Shown: positions 59,081 through 64,000 of the stretch, piece by piece
How the letters are laid out: each line of letters starts with the position of its first letter
How positions within the stretch are numbered: position 1 is the first letter of the stretch
DNA from: Carya illinoinensis
Lineage: Eukaryota > Streptophyta > Magnoliopsida > Fagales > Juglandaceae
Reading direction: 5' to 3'
DNA length: 64,000 bases
NCBI RefSeq assembly: GCF_018687715.1
Contig: NC_056759.1
Span: 29,305,385 to 29,369,384, forward strand
Position numbers and translations under genes: made by a program
Notes under the pieces: generated by a model
Database searches by the model: none
What the model saw: only the letters and a program-made list of their open reading frames with translations
Told to the model about the DNA's origin: nothing

Positions 59081-60199
59081 ATATTGGCACATTGGGCCAT
59101 GCAATGATAAGAATAGTGCGGAGTCGACTGCAATTTGAATATCTAAACCTAAAGATTCCACCGAAGGCTCATGTGTAGTCAGCTGAATGTTGGAGCAACC
59201 CTAATCTAGCTTGATGGTGCCTAAATAAGTCTTTGGGCTTTGCTACACATTATTCTACATCACACATTAAATATATTTTACTTTTTTTATGTTTTATATT
59301 TTATTTTATTCTAGTTAAACTGATTGAATTCTTCTACTCATCATCCATACACCAAATATTTGATAAGAAAAAAAATTATGTAATGTATGATGCACAAATG
59401 ATGAGTAAAATGTTTCTAATTCTTTTGCTTTTTTAACAGCAACAGACAACATAATTACTGAAATCTAGCAACTCTTATGGTCTAAACTCATCAATAGGAG
59501 GTGGCCTCTTTTTTAACAGTTTTATAGACCGGAAAATGATATTCTACCAAGAATATTCACCGATTTCCATTTTATTTGTTTTAATAATTTTTTACTTAAT
59601 TTTTAAGAAAATATTTGAAATGGGTTTGTAATTTTTTTCTGTTTTTAAAAAAATGTTTAAAGATATTTAAAAAATACTTGAAAAATATACAAAATAACAA
59701 TATATATTTACATTTCTCGATAGGATCCTTGAGAGCCACTCTTGATGGCTATAGCAAGATCCTTTATAGACCACCACGTGTTTTTAGCCGACGTTGATGG
59801 AATAAAAAGTTTATAGAAAAATCTATTTTTAAATAACTCATATCATAAGGTTCATTTCTTTTAAAAGAAAAAAAAAATTGCACAAAAATAAGTCCTATAA
59901 GTATTTCATCATACTACTTGAAAATGTTTCAGTGCAATGAGAAATCTCTCTATCCGTGATGTTTCCCTTAAGTATGCCATCTCAAGTTATGTTAAATAAA
60001 TGAAGTGGATTTTTGCTGAAAGTAATATAAATTGCTAAACTTTTTAACCTTAATAAGCAACCAAGTTCTAATAAAAATTAATGTGTTAGAAACATCGGAG
60101 TAATGGACATTCAATAAGACTTGAAAAGAACACATAATTGATGTGAGAGGTTTGTTTTTTTTTTTTTTTTTTTTTTGTTGCAAACCAAAAAGCTCTCTG
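59081..60199. other. Intergenic DNA with copies of SABATH-B upstream segments
   Basis: About 59080-59215 and 59415-59470 resemble 35920-36045 and 36785-36835 in the same order and orientation. The rest is AT-rich with a poly-T run near 60151-60176, and no gene is seen. Confidence 0.55.
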
Positions 60200-61721
60200 A
60201 TGGGCGATAGCTAGCTCTCTGGTGGCCAAGTGAGTTTTCTTTGTTACTTAAATTAAAAACCCTTCTTTACTTCATTCCTTCTCATTTCCTCCGCTACAAC
60301 CTTCAACTTCCTTTTATTATGGATTTGGAAAACCTGATTACCCAAACAGAAGCACTCTCATGGGAGGATTTATGCCTCTCACCAGAAAATGGGCCGAAAA
60401 AAAAAGATTTAGCACTCATTGGAAGAATTGTGACTACACGACCCCTCACCAAGGCAGCACTCCATGCCTCTTTTAGGGCAGCCTAGAACTTTGCTAGTAA
60501 GTTTCATATTAAAGATTTAGATTTTAATCTATTTCTTTTTACGTTCCAAAATGATAGTGATATCTAGAGAATTATGAATCAGACTCCTTGGAATTTTAAA
60601 GGGTACATTCTCATTCTAAAATGATGCCCAGAGGGTTCTGCATGGCAAGATATTAGTCTCTGCACTTCCACCTTCTTTATCCAAATTCACGGTCTTACTA
60701 GAAAAAATATGACTAAAAAAATGGCCTCTAAAATTGGGATGGCACTTGGGAATTACTTAGAAGTGAATGTGGACCCTTTGTTTGGTTTAGCTAGCAAAAA
60801 GTTTATGAGAATTAGAATGGAGCTCGATATCAACAAACCACTGCAGCAAGGAATCTGGGAACCTAGAGAAGCTAGAGCAGGTTGGGTTTCATTTAAATAT
60901 GAACGACTCTCTGATTTCTATTACGCTTGTGGCAGAATTGGGCATTCTCATATTTTTTGCTCCTTCCTAAACATCCCTCCAGATCTTTTGCCCTATGGTC
61001 CTTAGCTACGTGTTGACTCTCCAATGTACAAACCGATTTAAGCACAAGATAGTCAGGTTGGAATTACTAGACTACCTTTGGACAACATGATAGAGGATGA
61101 AGCTTTTGATAATACCTCCCCTTTTTCTGAAATTGAAATCCCTTCTTTTATTGACAAAGGAAAAGGTTTAGCCATCTCAAAAGAAGTTTCTTTAGCTAGT
61201 CTAGAAAGTCCTCTACTGATGCAAGAGGATTCAACTTTCTGTTCGGAAGGAAAACAATTTAAGAAACAACCGATTCAGGTTCGGTTTCCCCAAGATCTAT
61301 TTTCCAGTCCAATCCCTCAACACTGTGAATTAATTGTTCAGAATGAAGAACAAGCTCATAAAGGAAAGTCAGGAAAAGTCTTAGCACTACCCAGTCGAAT
61401 CGGTAACATCACAGACCAACTACAGCTGGGTTCTTCTCCAATCACTCTTCAAAAGCTGGTGGACGGAGGAAAAGCAAGGGAAGCTCCGATTGATCCAAAG
61501 GATGGGAAGACTTCAGCTACTGTAGCATACAGTATTCCAAGCTTTAAAAGCTCAACCGAACCCATTGATGAGAAATTACTTTCTCCCACCAAACTCTTTC
61601 CAATCAATCACTAAGAAGATATTTCTACTCTTCTTATGGGAAACAGGGAATTATACAGCAATGCAAAGGAGTCACCCATGAAGGATGAAATTCCCAACGT
61701 ACCCCTATAAAACCACGAAAT
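60200..61721 (+). mobile_element. LINE 5' fragment
   Basis: The 5' leader and most of ORF1 of a second plant LINE, on the plus strand and unrelated in detail to the minus-strand LINE at 28891-34433. It is cut at about 61721 where an LTR begins. Whether the remaining LINE continues beyond that insertion lies outside the window. Confidence 0.7.
60319..61705 (+). pseudogene. LINE ORF1 with DUF4283 and CCHC-type knuckle (broken)
   Basis: Start at 60319 (MDLENLITQTEALSW) after an AT-rich leader. The DUF4283 domain runs through stops at about 60484 and 60567, with WNFKGYILIL recognisable. Then comes GMALGNYLEVNVDP, and FKYERLSDFYYACGRIGHSH holds a zinc-knuckle remnant in which the first Cys is replaced by Tyr (60894-60960). 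A low-complexity Ser/Lys-rich tail continues from 61078 to about 61614 and beyond in a broken frame. ORF1 proteins bind the LINE RNA; this one is not functional. Confidence 0.8.
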
Positions 61722-62574
61722 TGTCTACCAATTTTCTTGAACAAATAGGTTAGATCTCAATTATCAAGATTATGAAACGAATCAAATACTTTAAAATAAA
61801 TAATCAAACTTGCAAGACACAACGATTGGTTTGGAAGGGAAACCCTTTAAAGAACTCTTTAAAGGTAAAACCCTACGGAGCAGCCAAACCCAGGAAAGTC
61901 AATCTTATTATTTGAAGAACAATTACAAGTAATAATCAATTACAAAACCTTTGCAATTCGACTCTCTTACTTGCCTAGACAAATGACCCGTTTGTCTTCT
62001 ACCGCAGTAGCAACCAGAACTTCTGGCGATCTTCAAACATTGACTTCCCTTCTGGAACTCCAGAGGCTGAAATCCAATCGATATTACTTCACCCTCAAAG
62101 CACGATCACACTCAAGAAGATATGAAAAATACCATGAAAATTCTCAAATGAATTTTCTCTCATAAATGCTCAAAATATCCTCTCTGAAATTCGTGGCTTA
62201 AAGTGTTTGAAAATATACAAAACCGAATCCCTTTAAATAGGAAGTCTGGAAAGAGTTATAGTCGCAGTAGGACTCTGCTGACAGTTAGCAACAGACGCAA
62301 AAACGTGTTCCGACAGACTGCTAACATTTCACGATAACATCTTCTGTTATTGACTAAACTCTGTTTCAGCTTTCTTCTTGATAAATACCAATCTTCCAGA
62401 ACTCGATTTTATTCTTAAAGACTTATTTAAACAACACCTAAGACTTCTAGATAGACTCAATATTGTTTAGATACAAATCAATACTTATTTTACATTCATC
62501 CAAATTTAATCAAATAATGATAAGATAAACCTTATCAATTAGTCATCTAATCCTAGCCAATTTTTGTCCTTACA
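61722..62574 (-). repeat. Putative 3' LTR of the right-hand element
   Basis: 853 bp with TG...CA ends. CCCTTTAAATAGG (about 62230) would be a TATA region on the minus strand. It interrupts the LINE ORF1. The borders are inferred from the termini and the adjacent purine tract only. Confidence 0.5.
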
Positions 62575-64000
62575 ATCTCCCCATTTGGCGGATTGGTGAC
62601 AAAACCAACTTGATGAATGTCTTGCATATACAATCTTCCCTTTAGCAGATCGGTCACAAAATTAACTTGATGAATGTAGTGTGTACCTAAGATAAAAACA
62701 ACCAGCAGACCAACATCTCGTGAAAAATATCTTAATACAGTAATGATAAGAAATGACATAGAACATTCCTTAAAACTAGTCTCAATAATGATCAAAGGTT
62801 AGATGTAGTATAAACCTACAAAAAGAAGGTGTTCTAGTCATCATCAATAACCATGTTCAATACTTAGTTCTCCCCCTCAATATTCTGCTGCTCCCCCTAA
62901 AGTATATAGTTCTCCCCTTTTTTATTTTCAGCAAATTCATTAAACTCCCACTTATTCAAACTCTCCCTAAATTTCACAATATCAAAATATTCCAATTTGC
63001 TCTTCCAATACTCCCCCTTTTTGTCACTAATCTGACAAGACACAAAATAGAATAAATATCACTTATGTGTGCCAAGATGAAAATACTAAGAAAGACATGA
63101 TGAACAACTCCCATGTGTCTCAATTTTTCATGGATTAAATGCACATGATGTATGAGCATGAATGCATGTTAAACAATGAACAAAGCATGAATAAATTGAT
63201 TTTTTTTCACTTTTTTTTTATAAAAAAAAAAAGGCAAGTAACATGCCTAGATGTATCTTAATTCAAACATAGTGTAATTCACAAAACAAATTCAATAGAG
63301 TACACCCTCTTATTTGCAACAATCATTATTGATGTTCACTTCTCATAAGATCATCAATGTCAAAATTCATGTGAGTGTGTGAGTGAGTATACTTATAACA
63401 TAGCATTTTTATGAACTCCTTTCTTCAATATCTTTTTTTTTTTATACATTTATTCATGAATGATTGCTTCTTATAGATGCTCACAAGAGTTTGTTGCCTC
63501 ACCTTAAAAGTCAAACTTTATGCTAGGGCCTAAATACATGAGCATCTCCTCTAAACACTAGTTTGTACACCCCCTTTTTGTGTTCATGTTTGTTGTTCAT
63601 CTTTTTCCATAATGATTAGAGCAACGATTTTTTCTATAAGAACTTTAAGGTGGTAGATCCGTGTAGGGTGTTTGTCTTTTTTCGCAATGAATTAACACCG
63701 ACTTTTTCTATATGGATCAACTCTTTGTATTTGGCAAGAAGATAGCTCTTTATTTATGTACTAGGTTCAACTAGTATTAGTCAATTCAAGGTATGAACTC
63801 TCTCTTTGATGAGCATCTCATTAAATGATGTGAACTTTAATTATAAAAAACATACATATAAGTTTCTCACTGTGCATTGAAAATGAACTTTGCCAAGATA
63901 ATCCATAGGGTTAGTATGCACAAAGTGAATTGTACAAAGTAGAGAGATGCATAGGTTCAAGAATTTATTAAGTGAGAACACAAATGCTCAAATTTTGACA
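62575..64000. other. Non-coding interior of the right-hand element
   Basis: AT-rich, with C-run motifs near 62870-63020 (CTCCCCCT and relatives) and poly-A/poly-T runs near 63200-63240. No coding region is recognised in any frame. Confidence 0.45.

Larger units (their letters stand above)
61722..64000 (-). mobile_element. Partial LTR retroelement running off the window
   Basis: A putative LTR at 61722-62574 (TGTCTACC to CCTTACA) is followed by CTCCCCATTTGG, the complement of a purine-rich tract. This suggests a minus-strand element entered from its 3' end. The adjoining 1.4 kb contains repeated CTCCCCCT/CTCCCC motifs, as seen in the 3' non-coding part of some plant Copia elements, and no recognisable protein. 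The second LTR and coding region would lie beyond 64000. Confidence 0.5.

Overview
This window is nuclear DNA of a flowering plant, probably a woody eudicot; I cannot name the species. The evidence is spliced SABATH-family methyltransferase genes with canonical GT-AG introns, plant-type Copia and chromovirus-type Gypsy retrotransposons, a plant L1-like LINE, an hAT-like element, a Helitron and long (TC)n microsatellites. There are no operons, ribosome binding sites, CRISPR arrays or phage genes.

Only two genes look functional. Both encode SABATH S-adenosyl-methionine-dependent methyltransferases, which methylate carboxyl groups of small molecules such as salicylate, benzoate and jasmonate, or ring nitrogens in caffeine synthesis. 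SABATH-A (20939-24364, four exons, 362 aa) is complete. SABATH-B (37638-39113, four exons, 402 aa) is complete but carries an in-frame tandem duplication of about 40 codons in its last exon. A third copy, a pseudogene that appears closest to SABATH-A, is spread over 6572-20059. Its exon 2 is split by a Copia element with a 5-bp target duplication (TSD), and a 6.3-kb LTR element without gag-pol lies between its exon 2 and exon 3 remnants. The three copies are most simply a tandem SABATH cluster expanded by transposons.

Layout: 1-930 AT-rich; 931-6265 Copia-1 (+); 6483-20059 SABATH pseudogene containing Copia-2 (-, 7051-11892) and a LARD-like LTR element (12485-18763); 20814-24364 SABATH-A; 25779-28734 hAT-like element; 28891-34433 LINE (-) with an 18-bp TSD; 34831-35538 solo LTR; 36053-36766 small hAT-like element; 37638-39113 SABATH-B; 39797-40677 Helitron (-); about 42340-59080 Copia-3 (+), itself split by Gypsy-1 (+, 42398-50299, TSD GCAAA) and Gypsy-2 (-, 53329-58631, TSD ATCTC); about 60200-61721 a LINE ORF1 fragment; 61722-64000 the start of a further LTR element running off the window.

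The most unusual structure is Gypsy-1. Its left end is not a normal LTR start. It is a 121-bp inverted copy of the LTR's own right (U5) terminus, followed by a direct copy of about 92 bp of the same terminus and then the primer-binding site. Because GCAAA flanks the whole unit, the element apparently integrated with U5 termini at both ends. Gypsy-1 also carries a 112-bp GT...AG intron-like insertion between gag and protease, and five copies of a 36-bp hairpin unit in its LTR.
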